From Petrimonas sp. (GTDB taxonomy: Bacteria; Bacteroidota; Bacteroidia; Bacteroidales; Dysgonomonadaceae), in assembly GCA_012839475.1 (NCBI GenBank), contig DUNG01000008.1, positions 62,001 through 126,000 on the forward strand: a stretch of DNA of 64,000 nt. Direction: 5' to 3'. The notes under the pieces were generated by a model. That model did no database searches. It was not told where the DNA came from and saw only the letters and a program-made list of their open reading frames with translations. This document shows, one piece after another, positions 54,287 through 63,907 of this stretch (its first letter is position 1; every line of letters starts with the position of its first letter). The translations under genes and the position numbers were made by a program.

Positions 54287-54315
54287 ACAAATAGATAAAC
54301 CTCGGGATTTTGTCG
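54280..54315. promoter_or_regulatory. inverted repeat CGACAAAA...TTTTGTCG over the -33 element
   Basis: Two exact 8-bp arms (54280-54287 and 54308-54315), 28 bases apart centre to centre, overlap the -33 element of the receptor promoter. It could be an operator or activator site. Confidence 0.4.
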
Positions 54316-54408
54316 ACCAACTGAACGTTTCAAGCGATTAAGCCGAGCAACCCGATCGCAAAAGGCAAAGAAAACCGAGTTTATACTTCATTATATGCAA
54401 ATTATTTA

Positions 54409-54416
54409 TAATTTTG
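54409..54416 (+). promoter_or_regulatory. -7 element TAATTTTG of the YeiH-type gene
   Basis: An exact TAnnTTTG on the plus strand, 53 bases before the ATG at 54470; no clear -33 element. Confidence 0.45.
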
Positions 54417-54469
54417 CCCATTGAGTTAAAGTCATATACAGGAATATTATCATCAAAAATCACCGAGAT

Positions 54470-55657
54470 ATGTTAAAATCATTACGAAGTGAAGATTGGG
54501 TTTCCACCCTTATGGGTATCATGATCTTGGTTTTGGTTGTGCTGCTTCCTACAGTCATGAAGAACACCCTTTACATGTCCCTTATCGTGGCCGCTCTTGC
54601 CTACCTGGGCTACCTCTTCATGGGTAACAAGGACAAGGGGCAATTTTTCCTCTCGTTCATTGGGATTTACCTGCTGGCACTGTTAGCCGGTTACATCGCG
54701 GGGATCAGTAAAATCAAGGCCCTTGGGTTAGAGTCGGTCTTCTTCGCCGTGTTAATCGGGTTGTTTATTCGCAACACGGTGGGTCTGCCCAAGTGGTTGG
54801 CATCTGCCGCTAAGAGCGAGTACTACATCAAGGCGGGGTTGGTTATCTTGGGAAGCTCCATCCTTTTCAACGAGATCATGAAGGCCGGGGCTTTGGGGAT
54901 GATCCAGGCGGTGGTCGTGGTCATCTCGGTATGGTATTTCAGCTTTTGGGTATCCAGGCGCGTATTCAAGATCGATCAAGAGATGTCGATGTTGCTTTCG
55001 AGCGCGGTGTCCATCTGCGGGGTCTCGGCCGCTATTGCCACGAGCGGGGCTATCAAGGGTGAGCCTAAGAAGCTATCATTCGTGATTTCGCTGGTGTTGA
55101 TCGTGGCCATTCCCATGATGTACCTCCTACCCTACTTGTCTAAATGGATAGGGTTGAGTGAAGAGGTAGCGGGTGCGTGGCTTGGTGGTACCATCGATAC
55201 TACGGCGGCGGTAGTCGCCTCGGGCAAGTTCATCGGTGAAACGGCCGAGCAGTACAGCGTGATCATCAAGTCGGCGCAAAACGTGCTACTGGGCGTGGCC
55301 GCGTTCGTGATCTCCATCTACTGGTCCTTCCGGGGCACGAACGTCGATATACGACCCTCCGGCAAGGTACTTTGGGATCGCTTCCCCAAGTTTGTCCTTG
55401 GCTTTCTCCTCGCTTCGTTGGTATTTAGCTTCGCGTTCGATGCTGAAACGGGTAAAGTATTGTCGAAGGTAGCCAACGGGGGTGCACGGAATCTTCTCTT
55501 CTCGCTAGCGTTCGTCTGCATCGGGCTAGAGACCGATTTCCGTTACATCTTCAAGAAGGAGAATGCACGTTACATCTGGTCGTTCCTTACCGCTCAATGT
55601 TTCAATATCATTGTCACCCTGATAGTGGCTTGGCTGCTATTCGCCTACTTCTTTTGA
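54470..55657 (+). CDS. YeiH/UPF0324-family putative anion exporter
   Basis: 395 residues with about ten membrane helices. Family landmarks are FFAVLIGLFIRNTVGLPKW, SEYYIKAGLVILGSSILFNEI, VSICGVSAAIATSGAIKGEPKKLSFVI and GAWLGGTIDTTAAVVASGKFIGE. The family is annotated as a putative sulfate exporter on limited evidence. It is a single gene, convergent with tdh, 45 bases apart. Confidence 0.9.
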   Translation: MLKSLRSEDWVSTLMGIMILVLVVLLPTVMKNTLYMSLIVAALAYLGYLFMGNKDKGQFFLSFIGIYLLALLAGYIAGISKIKALGLESVFFAVLIGLFIRNTVGLPKWLASAAKSEYYIKAGLVILGSSILFNEIMKAGALGMIQAVVVVISVWYFSFWVSRRVFKIDQEMSMLLSSAVSICGVSAAIATSGAIKGEPKKLSFVISLVLIVAIPMMYLLPYLSKWIGLSEEVAGAWLGGTIDTTAAVVASGKFIGETAEQYSVIIKSAQNVLLGVAAFVISIYWSFRGTNVDIRPSGKVLWDRFPKFVLGFLLASLVFSFAFDAETGKVLSKVANGGARNLLFSLAFVCIGLETDFRYIFKKENARYIWSFLTAQCFNIIVTLIVAWLLFAYFF

Positions 55658-55702
55658 TGCAATGCAGGGCAGGGGTTAAGCTGTAAACGGCAAACGTTCA
55701 AC

Positions 55703-56728
55703 CTATTCCCAATCGAGGATCACTTTTCCACAGTGTCCCTCCTCCATCACGTCGAATCCTTTTTGGAACTCGTCGATGGGGAAACGGTGCGTGATGATAG
55801 GGGTCAGGTCCAGTCCCGAGATGATCATCTGTTCCATCTGGTACCAGGTTTCCCACATCTCTCGGCCATAGATCCCCTTGAGGGTAAGCGCCTTGAATAT
55901 AATGGCGTTCCAGTCAACGGTGGTGTTGTTCGGCAATATACCCAGCAACGATATCTTGGAGCCGTTATACATGCTGCCAATCATCTCCCGGAACCCGGCT
56001 GGTGATCCCGACATCTCCAGTCCCACGTCAAACCCGCGCATGCCCAGTTGTTTTACCGCGTTGGCCACGGTCTCTCCCTTGGATACGTTGACCGTGAGTG
56101 TTGCACCCATTTCACGGGCGATTTCAAGCCGATACTCGCTCAGGTCGCTCACCACGATATATCGTGCACCGGCAAAGCGGCAGATGGCGGTCGCCATGCT
56201 CCCGATAAGCCCCGCCCCCGTGATCAGCACGTCCTCCCCGATCAAGGGAAAGGAGAGCGCCGTATGCGTGGCGTTGCCAAACGGGTCCATGATGGCCGCG
56301 ATCTCGTCCGGTATACGAGGATCAAGCTTCACCACGTTGGCTGCCGGTAGAGAGAGGTACTCGGCAAACGCGCCATCCCGGTTCACCCCCACCCCAATGG
56401 TGTTCTCGCACACGTGCAGCTTGCCGCGTCGACAGTTTCGGCAATGGCCGCAGGCGATATGCCCCTCGCCGGTCACACGGTCGCCCACCTTCAGGTTCTT
56501 TACCCCGCTCCCCATATCCACGATCTCGCCCACGTACTCGTGTCCGATTGTCATCGGTACCTTGATGGTTTTCTGCGACCACTCGTCCCAGTTGTAAATA
56601 TGGAAGTCGGTTCCGCAAATGGAGGTCTTCTTGATTTTAATAAGCACATCGTTCACCCCAATCTCGGGTATCGGCACCTCTGCCATCCAAATCCCCTTTT
56701 CCGGACGTGTTTTAACCAATGCTTTCAT
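55703..56728 (-). CDS. tdh: L-threonine 3-dehydrogenase
   Basis: Zinc-dependent medium-chain dehydrogenase oxidising L-threonine to 2-amino-3-ketobutyrate with NAD+. 341 residues. Catalytic zinc site [12 protein letters not shown] / GHEYVGEI, structural zinc Cys cluster [18 protein letters not shown]-binding [20 protein letters not shown]. It follows kbl by 12 bases, so the two steps of threonine-to-glycine conversion are co-transcribed. Confidence 0.96.
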   Translation of the reverse strand: MKALVKTRPEKGIWMAEVPIPEIGVNDVLIKIKKTSICGTDFHIYNWDEWSQKTIKVPMTIGHEYVGEIVDMGSGVKNLKVGDRVTGEGHIACGHCRNCRRGKLHVCENTIGVGVNRDGAFAEYLSLPAANVVKLDPRIPDEIAAIMDPFGNATHTALSFPLIGEDVLITGAGLIGSMATAICRFAGARYIVVSDLSEYRLEIAREMGATLTVNVSKGETVANAVKQLGMRGFDVGLEMSGSPAGFREMIGSMYNGSKISLLGILPNNTTVDWNAIIFKALTLKGIYGREMWETWYQMEQMIISGLDLTPIITHRFPIDEFQKGFDVMEEGHCGKVILDWE

Positions 56729-56740
56729 ACTTCCTCCTAA

Positions 56741-57928
56741 TTAGATTACTTTCATCTCTTTACCCACCTTGATAAAGGCATTGATAGCCTTATCCAGGTG
56801 TTCGCGTTCGTGGCCCGACGAGAGCTGTACGCGGATACGTGCCTCCCCTCTCGGGACCACGGGGTAGAAGAAGCCGGTAACGTAGATACCCTCTTTGAGC
56901 AGGGCGTCCGCGAACTCTTGCGATAGCCGCGCATCGTAGAGCATCACCGCGCAGATGGCCGACTGTGTCGGTTTGATATCAAACCCGGCCGCTTTCATCT
57001 TGCCGATAAAGTAGTCGACGTTCTCGTGTAGCTTATCCTGCAACTCGTTGCTCTCCTGCAGCAGTTGGAAGGCCCTTACGCCCGCTGCTGCCACCAGTGG
57101 TGGGATAGAGTTGGAAAAGAGGTAGGGCCGCGAGCGTTGCCGCAGCATATCGATGATCTCCTGGCGGCCGGTTGTGAAGCCCCCGATAGCACCCCCGAAC
57201 GCTTTCCCCAGGGTGCCGGTAATCGCGTCCACCTGGCCCAGGATGCCATACAGTTCGGTCACCCCTCGCCCGGTCTTTCCCACCACCCCGGCGGAGTGGC
57301 TCTCGTCCACCATCACCAGCGCCTCGTATTTCTTGGCCAGCTCCATGATCTTATCCATCGGTGCCACGTTCCCATCCATGGAGAAGACCCCATCGGTGAT
57401 GATTACCCGGAAGCGTTGTGCTTGTGACTCCTTGAGCTTCTCTTCCAGGTCGGCCATATCGGCGTTCGCGTAGCGGTAACGTTTTGCCTTACAGAGGCGT
57501 ACACCATCAATGATGGAGGCATGGTTTAGCGAATCAGAGACGATGGCATCGTCCGCGGTAAAGAGCGGCTCGAAGAGTCCCCCGTTCGCGTCAAAGCAGG
57601 AGGCGTAGAGAATGGTATCGTCGGTATGGAAGAATTCACTGATGGTTTTCTCCAGTTTTTTGTGGTAATCCTGTGTACCACAGATAAAACGCACGGACGA
57701 CATGCCATATCCACGTTCATCCAATGCCTTTTTGGCCGCCTTGATCAGCTCGGGGTGATCTGACAGCCCCAGGTAGTTGTTGGCGCAAAAGTTAAGCACC
57801 TGTTGTCCCGAATCTACCTTGATCTCAGCGCTTTGTGGGGTTACTATAATGCGTTCGTTCTTGTAAAGTCCTGCTTCATCGATGGCTTTCAGCTCAGCCT
57901 GCAGGTGTTGTTTCATATTCGTGTACAT
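56741..57928 (-). CDS. kbl: glycine C-acetyltransferase (2-amino-3-ketobutyrate CoA ligase)
   Basis: PLP enzyme that cleaves 2-amino-3-ketobutyrate with CoA to glycine and acetyl-CoA. 395 residues. The PLP Lys lies in ITGTLGKAFGGAIGG; VMVDESHSAGVVGKTGRG supplies Asp and His near the cofactor; FCANNYLGLSDHPEL is the usual N-terminal motif. It lies between ribBA (25 bases upstream) and tdh. The ATG at 57916 is an alternative start. Confidence 0.96.
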   Translation of the reverse strand: MYTNMKQHLQAELKAIDEAGLYKNERIIVTPQSAEIKVDSGQQVLNFCANNYLGLSDHPELIKAAKKALDERGYGMSSVRFICGTQDYHKKLEKTISEFFHTDDTILYASCFDANGGLFEPLFTADDAIVSDSLNHASIIDGVRLCKAKRYRYANADMADLEEKLKESQAQRFRVIITDGVFSMDGNVAPMDKIMELAKKYEALVMVDESHSAGVVGKTGRGVTELYGILGQVDAITGTLGKAFGGAIGGFTTGRQEIIDMLRQRSRPYLFSNSIPPLVAAAGVRAFQLLQESNELQDKLHENVDYFIGKMKAAGFDIKPTQSAICAVMLYDARLSQEFADALLKEGIYVTGFFYPVVPRGEARIRVQLSSGHEREHLDKAINAFIKVGKEMKVI

Positions 57929-57953
57929 TTTTTATTGTATTAATGGTTTACTG

Positions 57954-59180
57954 TTATTTAATTCCACGTAACTGGTGTCCCATCCGCTTCTTTTTCGTTT
58001 CCATGTAGAAGTGGTTATACTTGTTGAGCGACACTTCGAGCGGCACGTTTTCCACCACCTCCAGACCGTATGACTCCAGTCCGATTCGTTTCTTAGGATT
58101 ATTGGTCATCAGCCGCATCTTCTTCACCTCCAGGTTACGCAGTATCTGGGCGCCCACGCCATAGTCCCTCTCGTCTGCTTGGTACCCCAGGTGCAGGTTA
58201 GCATCCACGGTATCGTACCCCTGCTCCTGCAGCTTATAGGCCTTCGCTTTCGCCATCAGCCCAATTCCCCGACCCTCCTGGTGCAGGTATAGCAGCACCC
58301 CTTTCCCCTCTTTCTCAATGAGCTCCAGCGCCTTATGCAGTTGCTCCCCGCACTCGCACCGCAGCGAACCAAAGGTATCTCCCGTCATGCACGATGAGTG
58401 TACACGTACCAGCAGCGGTTCGTCGTCTGCCCACTCTCCCTTTATCAGCGCCACGTGCTCTTCTCCGGTCGCCTTTTGCAGGAAAGGGATCATCGTGAAG
58501 TCACCGTAACGGGTAGGCAGCTTTACCGCTTCGCCACGCTCGATAAGCGACTCCGTTTTCAGCCGATACTTGATCAGGTCGGCCACCGAAACGATCTTCA
58601 GCCCGAACTCCTGGGCCATCCTCATCAGCTCCGGGAGTCGCGCCATGGAGCCATCCGGGTTCTTGATCTCGACCAGTGCACCTGCCGGATAGAGGCCGGC
58701 TAACCGTGCGAAATCGATAGCCGCCTCGGTATGGCCCGCACGGCGTAGCACCCCTTTCGATTGCGCCCGGAGCGGGAAGATATGCCCCGGTCGCCCGAAC
58801 TCGTCGGGCGTCGTCTCCTCCCGGGTCAGCGCCAAGATGGTCTGCGCCCGATCGTACGCCGATATACCGGTCGTACAACCGTGCGTTAGCAGGTCAATCG
58901 ATACCGTGAACGGGGTCGAGTGGATGGAGGTGTTCTGGCTCACCATCATGGGAAGTTCCAGCTCTTCCGCCCTCTCTTTGGTAATGGGTGCGCATATAAG
59001 TCCACGCGCATGCGTTTCCATGAAGTTGATCTTCTCCGGCGTGATACATTCCGCCGCGATGATCAGGTCACCCTCGTTCTCTCTATCTTCGTCGTCTACC
59101 ACGATAATGAAGTTCCCTTTTCGTATCTCTTCAATGGCCTCTTCAATCGTGTTCAATATGCTGTATCCTTCCATTATCAT
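57954..59180 (-). CDS. ribBA: bifunctional 3,4-dihydroxy-2-butanone-4-phosphate synthase / GTP cyclohydrolase II
   Basis: Supplies both precursors of riboflavin. From the ATG at 59180 the protein is about 408 residues; an upstream GTG at 59201 adds seven. The N-terminal RibB half has [20 protein letters not shown] and [23 protein letters not shown]. The C-terminal RibA half has the zinc motif [32 protein letters not shown] and the [11 protein letters not shown] end block. It follows the LptF/LptG gene on the same strand with a 42-base gap. No FMN riboswitch fits in that gap. Confidence 0.95.
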   Translation of the reverse strand: MIMEGYSILNTIEEAIEEIRKGNFIIVVDDEDRENEGDLIIAAECITPEKINFMETHARGLICAPITKERAEELELPMMVSQNTSIHSTPFTVSIDLLTHGCTTGISAYDRAQTILALTREETTPDEFGRPGHIFPLRAQSKGVLRRAGHTEAAIDFARLAGLYPAGALVEIKNPDGSMARLPELMRMAQEFGLKIVSVADLIKYRLKTESLIERGEAVKLPTRYGDFTMIPFLQKATGEEHVALIKGEWADDEPLLVRVHSSCMTGDTFGSLRCECGEQLHKALELIEKEGKGVLLYLHQEGRGIGLMAKAKAYKLQEQGYDTVDANLHLGYQADERDYGVGAQILRNLEVKKMRLMTNNPKKRIGLESYGLEVVENVPLEVSLNKYNHFYMETKKKRMGHQLRGIK

Positions 59181-59222
59181 GCTGTTTTGTTCGACTGTCA
59201 CTCGATTCCCACACGGTTAATA

Positions 59223-61181
59223 TTAGGCGATGGCCGTTTGTAGCGTCTCCTCACCGTACTCTTCTATTCGCCCTATCAGTTCACTGGAAAGCCGTTGAAC
59301 GCTCTTCATGTCGTTCACCGTTCTCGCCTCTATCGGTATGAATAGGAGCCTTATCAGAAGTCCTACCGGGAAGAAGTACATGCAGATACGGGCTAAGGTA
59401 GTGTTGGCCTTGAACGGCTGTACCCGATAGGTAAACACCGGGAACTCTTCCGCTTTAGAAAGCACTTCACGCCTTCGGGAGTTGGAGAGTTGGTTCATGC
59501 TATCCTCCAAGCTGTTTTTTATAGATTGCAATCCCCGGTCATACCCCACGTCCGTCCAGTAGGCCTTGTAACTCACGGGACTATACCTCTCCAGGAAAGC
59601 AGAGATCTCATCCGACAACCTCGTTAAGTCGGCAGTAATCTGTTCGTAATCAGGATGGTCTATTACCACGCTCTTCGCCGGGTAGTCTCTCTTTTCACGG
59701 ATAAAGAAGAGCCGCTTGAAGAAGTTCGTGTAGGTATCGGCGTTCAAAATGACCGAATCGTTGATGGCCTTGTGGGTCAGGAAGACCCCCATCGGCAACA
59801 GGATGAAAGAGCTGAACCACATCCCGAACCAGTGTGCCCACACCCCATCGCGCGTCATCTTGTACCCCACGTTATCCAGGATGTAGTAGATGATAAAAAG
59901 GATGACCGATATGACAATGGGTGTACCCAGTCCCCCTTTTCTGACAATCGACCCCAGGGGGGCACCGATAAAGAAAAATATGAGGCAGGTAAACGGCATG
60001 GTGAACTTCCGATGCCACTCTATCCAGTGGCGGTTCAAGGTCTTCCGGGTAGTTGTCTTATTGATGGAGCGGAACAGGAACTCGTTGCTGTTGTTATCGG
60101 CCTTCATGAATGCGCTGTTCAGGATGGCGAACTGCTCATTTAACGGTTTCGTCTGCAGGAGCGTATCCGGCATCGGAACTACTACCCCGGAACGTGGTGC
60201 CAGCGCGATAAGCGAATCTTTCTCTTCCGCGGGGTAACCGTTTCGGAACGCGAAGTAAGAGTAGTTCTTCATCGTCTCCCTATCCACGATATTCACGCTA
60301 TCCAGGATCGTCTTCATCGAATCTATAGAGACCCCCAACTGGGCGAGGTTCTTGGATACGTAGTTACTCGTGGAGCTACCCTCGATCACCTCTTCGTCCA
60401 TCCGGTTAAAGTTGGCGTCGTACGGGACCATCATGGTCTTCTTGGTGAAATTCTCCCGCGAGTAGGGCACGAACTCCTTTTTTTGCCTCGGGTTGACTTC
60501 ACCCTCGGTGAAGTTCCTGAACTGTTGCCCGTTATGCATGGTAAAGATAAGCATCGTCTTATCCTCCGTCATGCTCATCTCCGCCGAGTCACACACGATA
60601 GCGGTCATATCGTTGAATCCGTTCCCCACGTCGTAGATCAGCACGTCGTACAACATCCCCGTATCGTGATCCTTCTTCTCCACGTAGAGGTTGTACCCGT
60701 CTATCTCTTTATAAAACACCTGCTCGGGCACGTCCAGCGCGGGCGATGCCTGTCGGATCGAAATGAGAAGGGAGTAGAACTTGGTTTGTATTTTCGGGAA
60801 GGCTTTGTCCTGGTAAAAGAAGGCACCCACCGAGATCAGCACGACGAGGATGATGAGGGGCTTCATGGTTTTCAACAGGGGGATACCGGCCGACTTCATG
60901 GCGAGCAGTTCCAGTTTTTCGCCAAAGTTTCCAAACACCATGAGCGAGGCAAGCAGTATCGCCAACGGGAGCGCCCACTGGACGAGGCTTAGGGCAGCCA
61001 ACGCAAACATCTCCACGAGGACCCCTATCTCCAATCCCTTGCCCACCATGTCTTCCACGTATTTCCACAAGAACTGCATCAACACGATGAACAGGCATAT
61101 GGCGAACGTCATCAGGAGTAGCGGGATGAAAGTCTTTAGGATATAGCCGTACAACCGCTTTATGTGGAAAATTTTTCTCAT
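59223..61181 (-). CDS. LptF/LptG-family (YjgP/YjgQ) permease
   Basis: 652 residues. Three N-terminal membrane helices (about 12-125), a long periplasmic beta-jellyroll-like region (about 130-390) and three helices around 395-480 match the LPS-export permease fold (LKTFIPLLLMTFAICLFIVLMQFLWKYVEDMVGKGL; FTMPFTCLIFFFIGAPLGSIVRKGGLGTPIVISV). An additional C-terminal part of about 160 residues with a last hydrophobic segment exceeds E. coli LptF/G (about 360) and is usual in Bacteroidetes. It would act with LptBC to move LPS to the outer membrane. Confidence 0.92.
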   Translation of the reverse strand: MRKIFHIKRLYGYILKTFIPLLLMTFAICLFIVLMQFLWKYVEDMVGKGLEIGVLVEMFALAALSLVQWALPLAILLASLMVFGNFGEKLELLAMKSAGIPLLKTMKPLIILVVLISVGAFFYQDKAFPKIQTKFYSLLISIRQASPALDVPEQVFYKEIDGYNLYVEKKDHDTGMLYDVLIYDVGNGFNDMTAIVCDSAEMSMTEDKTMLIFTMHNGQQFRNFTEGEVNPRQKKEFVPYSRENFTKKTMMVPYDANFNRMDEEVIEGSSTSNYVSKNLAQLGVSIDSMKTILDSVNIVDRETMKNYSYFAFRNGYPAEEKDSLIALAPRSGVVVPMPDTLLQTKPLNEQFAILNSAFMKADNNSNEFLFRSINKTTTRKTLNRHWIEWHRKFTMPFTCLIFFFIGAPLGSIVRKGGLGTPIVISVILFIIYYILDNVGYKMTRDGVWAHWFGMWFSSFILLPMGVFLTHKAINDSVILNADTYTNFFKRLFFIREKRDYPAKSVVIDHPDYEQITADLTRLSDEISAFLERYSPVSYKAYWTDVGYDRGLQSIKNSLEDSMNQLSNSRRREVLSKAEEFPVFTYRVQPFKANTTLARICMYFFPVGLLIRLLFIPIEARTVNDMKSVQRLSSELIGRIEEYGEETLQTAIA

Positions 61182-61217
61182 TGAGTAAACAAAGTGAGCC
61201 TTGTTTTAATTCAATGG

Positions 61218-61225
61218 CAAAGATA
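61218..61225 (-). promoter_or_regulatory. -7 element TATCTTTG of the LptF/LptG-ribBA-kbl-tdh run
   Basis: An exact TAnnTTTG on the minus strand, 37 bases before the ATG at 61181. No clear -33 element. Confidence 0.45.
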
Positions 61226-61278
61226 GTAAAATCAAACGGAGAAATGGTCTTCCCAAGTAGTAAAGATGATTAACGGAC

Positions 61279-61665
61279 TTAAACTCCCAGCCTTCTTTTC
61301 ATCTCATCGATTTGTGCCTCCCACAACGCGATGGCGTCAGACTTTTCTGCCGGTTCGGCAAAATCGGTCACCTCTAAGGTCATATCACCCGAGAGATCCA
61401 GCTTACGGAGGCGAAACTCGAAGTAGACCGACTCATCATCGTCTTCCCAGCGGTACCGAATAAGCGATTGGGGTCTGTTCTGCAAAATGAGTGCATCGTG
61501 GCTGCTTTTGCCCCAGGTGAACGTGTATACCGATTCGGTTTCATCCGTTGTCACCTCATCGGCAAACCATTCCGATAGGCCGTCAATCTGGCTAACCATT
61601 CGCCACAGGCTGTTCTGACTGGCACTGCCCATAAGGAACTCGATATGATATTTTTCCCTCGACAT
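61279..61665 (-). CDS. START-like (SRPBCC-fold) domain protein
   Basis: 128 residues from the ATG at 61665; a TTG-started longer form (61716) is unlikely. The text REKYHIEFLMGSASQNSLWRMVSQIDGLSEWFADEV matches the Bacteroidetes START-like family; alternating strands and a C-terminal helix (ALWEAQIDEMKRRLGV) complete the hydrophobic-pocket fold. The ligand is unknown. It stands between nagB and the LptF/LptG gene on the same strand, with 97 bases to the latter. Confidence 0.85.
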   Translation of the reverse strand: MSREKYHIEFLMGSASQNSLWRMVSQIDGLSEWFADEVTTDETESVYTFTWGKSSHDALILQNRPQSLIRYRWEDDDESVYFEFRLRKLDLSGDMTLEVTDFAEPAEKSDAIALWEAQIDEMKRRLGV

Positions 61666-61762
61666 CAACTGGTTGAATAGCGGCTCACAAGATACGATTT
61701 TTTTTTGATTCGGCAAGCGTCAAAGTTGCCTGAGTATGGGATAAAGCATCGTGCATTAGAAG

Positions 61763-61793
61763 CGAGGCCGCTCCAGGTAATGGAACGGCCTCG
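61763..61793. terminator. hairpin downstream of the NagB-LmbE gene
   Basis: CGAGGCCG (61763-61770) and CGGCCTCG (61786-61793) form a perfect 8-bp GC-rich stem with a 15-base loop, 14 bases after the NagB-LmbE stop. There is no T-run on the minus-strand side, so termination is likely but not textbook. Confidence 0.5.
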
Positions 61794-61806
61794 TGTTAAA
61801 AAAGCC

Positions 61807-63792
61807 TTAACTCACGGGAATGTATTCCACGAATGCTTCGATGGCCTCATACGAAGCTAGCCCGAGTCTCCAGTACAGATCGGCCGTGGCGCGATTGCGA
61901 TCTTCCGAGCGTTGCCAGAAGAGGCGTTCATCGTCCCCCAAAAACGGTGCGCTCTCCATTTGTGACTGGTGCTTGAGGATGGTGTTTCGTTTTTGGCGCA
62001 ACTCCTCGGGCGACAGGGGCACCGCCATCTCAATATGGTCTATCTCCCACTCCATCCACGCGCCTCGATACATCCAAACGCGGCAATCCTTGAACCAATC
62101 GTCGTCCTTTACTATGTCAATTGCCGCTAGGGCAGCGTCTAAGCACACCTTGTGTGTACCATGTGGATCTGCCAAGTCACCCGCGACGTAGATCTGGTGT
62201 GGTTTGATGGATTTGATGAACTCCTTCACGATAATCACGTCCCGCTCCGAGATAGGGTTCTTTTTCACCCGCCCCGTTTCGTAGAAGGGAAGGTCAAGGA
62301 AATGCACGTTTTCGGGAGGCAGTCCCACGTAGCGGCAAGCCGATCGGGCCTCTTCACGACGTATGCGTCCTTTGAAAAAGAGGGTGTCGGCCGTTTCCAG
62401 GCCATCTTTTCCCTTTTCACTCATCAGGTAGTTCAACACCTCGTTGTTTTTCCCTTTCAGCACTTTGTTATCGGGGTCGAACTGCTTGATGGCGTTATTA
62501 AAGAGAGAGATATACCGGATCACCTCCTCGTCGCCCACGGCAATGTTCCCCGATGTTTGGTATGCCACGTGTACCTCGTGTCCCTGGTTGACCAGTCGCT
62601 GGAAGGTGCCTCCCATCGAGATCACGTCATCGTCAGGGTGCGGGCTAAAGATGATTACCTTCTTGGGGTACGGCTTGGCCCGCTCGGGGCGGTAGGTATC
62701 GTCGGCGTTCGGCTTACCACCCGGCCACCCGGTGATGGTGTGTTGCAGGTCATTGAATATCTTGATGTTCACGTTGTAGGCCGAGCCATACAGGGTGATT
62801 AGCTCGCTTAGCCCGTTATCGTTATAATCTTTGTTGGTTAGCTTGAGGATGGGCTTATCCACCACCCCGCATAGCCATACGATAGCTCGCCGGATGAGCT
62901 TGTTATCCCACTCGCAGTTGGTAACCAGCCATGGGCGGCTGATTCGGGTCAGCTCCGAGGCGGCTTCCAGGTCCACGTACACCTTCGTTTCGGGATGTGT
63001 CTGCAGGACCGAACCGGGTACCAGATCGGTAACACCACCCTCCATAATGTCTCGGATGCTCTCCGCCTTTTGTCCTCCCCATGCCACAAGGGCTATCTTT
63101 TTCGCGTCCATCATGTCAGCCAGCCCCATCGTGATGGCGCTGACCGGTACATTATCGGGTGAATCGAAGCTACGCGAGATATCTTTCCTTGAATCCCCAT
63201 CGAGCATCACCAGTCGGGTTTGCGAGTGCAGCCCACTCCCCGGCATGTTGAAGCCCACGTTTCCCTTGGTACCCAGTCCCAAGAGCAAGTAATCGAGGCC
63301 CCCCATATCCTCGAGGTTCTTTTCGAACTCCTCGCAGTTATCCGCTATAAGGTGTTTCTCGATGGTCGCGTCGGGCGAATAGATATTCTTCGGGTCGATA
63401 TCCACCCGGTTTAGGAACACCTCTTTCAGCATCTTCAAGTTGCTAAACGAGAAGTCTTGAACCGGGTAAAACTCGTACGTGTTGAACACCACCATGTTTT
63501 GGAAGCTCACCTGCTCCTCCTGATGCAGCCTCACCAGCTCCTCGTAAATCTCCATGGGCGATGTTCCCCCACTGATTCCCAGAACGAAAGTTTTTCCCTT
63601 CTGCCGCTTCTTCTCCATCTCCTTTACGATATCCTTGGCAATTTTACATGAGGCCTTTCGGCTCTCCTCGAAAATTGCCAACGGGAGCTTCTCGAAGCGT
63701 GCCAGGTTATACTCTTCGAAAGCGTTCTCAGGACGGTAATACTTCTTAGAAACCCTTTCGAACGTGATGTGTGAACTTAAATCTAGTCTCAT
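61807..63792 (-). CDS. nagB: NagB-like / LmbE-like (PIG-L deacetylase) fusion protein
   Basis: 661 residues. Residues 1-300 are a glucosamine-6-phosphate deaminase-like domain; residues 375-661 are a PIG-L/LmbE-type deacetylase-like domain with the zinc motif SPHPDDDVISMGG (His384, Asp387 region) and DPHGTHK. The arrangement is usual for the Bacteroidetes protein annotated as glucosamine-6-phosphate deaminase. In the NagB half, canonical F-N-M-D-E-Y reads FNTYEF (Tyr106) and D-G-H reads KGN (176-178), so the known catalytic Asp and His are missing. Amino-sugar deaminase activity is therefore uncertain. Downstream is a GC-rich hairpin. Confidence 0.85.
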   Translation of the reverse strand: MRLDLSSHITFERVSKKYYRPENAFEEYNLARFEKLPLAIFEESRKASCKIAKDIVKEMEKKRQKGKTFVLGISGGTSPMEIYEELVRLHQEEQVSFQNMVVFNTYEFYPVQDFSFSNLKMLKEVFLNRVDIDPKNIYSPDATIEKHLIADNCEEFEKNLEDMGGLDYLLLGLGTKGNVGFNMPGSGLHSQTRLVMLDGDSRKDISRSFDSPDNVPVSAITMGLADMMDAKKIALVAWGGQKAESIRDIMEGGVTDLVPGSVLQTHPETKVYVDLEAASELTRISRPWLVTNCEWDNKLIRRAIVWLCGVVDKPILKLTNKDYNDNGLSELITLYGSAYNVNIKIFNDLQHTITGWPGGKPNADDTYRPERAKPYPKKVIIFSPHPDDDVISMGGTFQRLVNQGHEVHVAYQTSGNIAVGDEEVIRYISLFNNAIKQFDPDNKVLKGKNNEVLNYLMSEKGKDGLETADTLFFKGRIRREEARSACRYVGLPPENVHFLDLPFYETGRVKKNPISERDVIIVKEFIKSIKPHQIYVAGDLADPHGTHKVCLDAALAAIDIVKDDDWFKDCRVWMYRGAWMEWEIDHIEMAVPLSPEELRQKRNTILKHQSQMESAPFLGDDERLFWQRSEDRNRATADLYWRLGLASYEAIEAFVEYIPVS

Positions 63793-63828
63793 ATTTTTCA
63801 GGTTTTATTTGCTTGTCTACTCATGTCA

Positions 63829-63836
63829 CAAATTTA
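63829..63836 (-). promoter_or_regulatory. -7 element TAAATTTG upstream of the NagB-LmbE gene
   Basis: An exact TAnnTTTG on the minus strand, 36 bases before the ATG at 63792. Confidence 0.45.
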
Positions 63837-63907
63837 CAAAAAAAACGCCATTGTTCATACGATTATTTTGTTTTTAAGCATGTTGGTTTCACGTGGAAAT
63901 CAGAAGA

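Noticed and set aside
59181-59222. FMN riboswitch before ribBA
   Set aside because: The 42-base gap is too small and has no conserved riboswitch helices.
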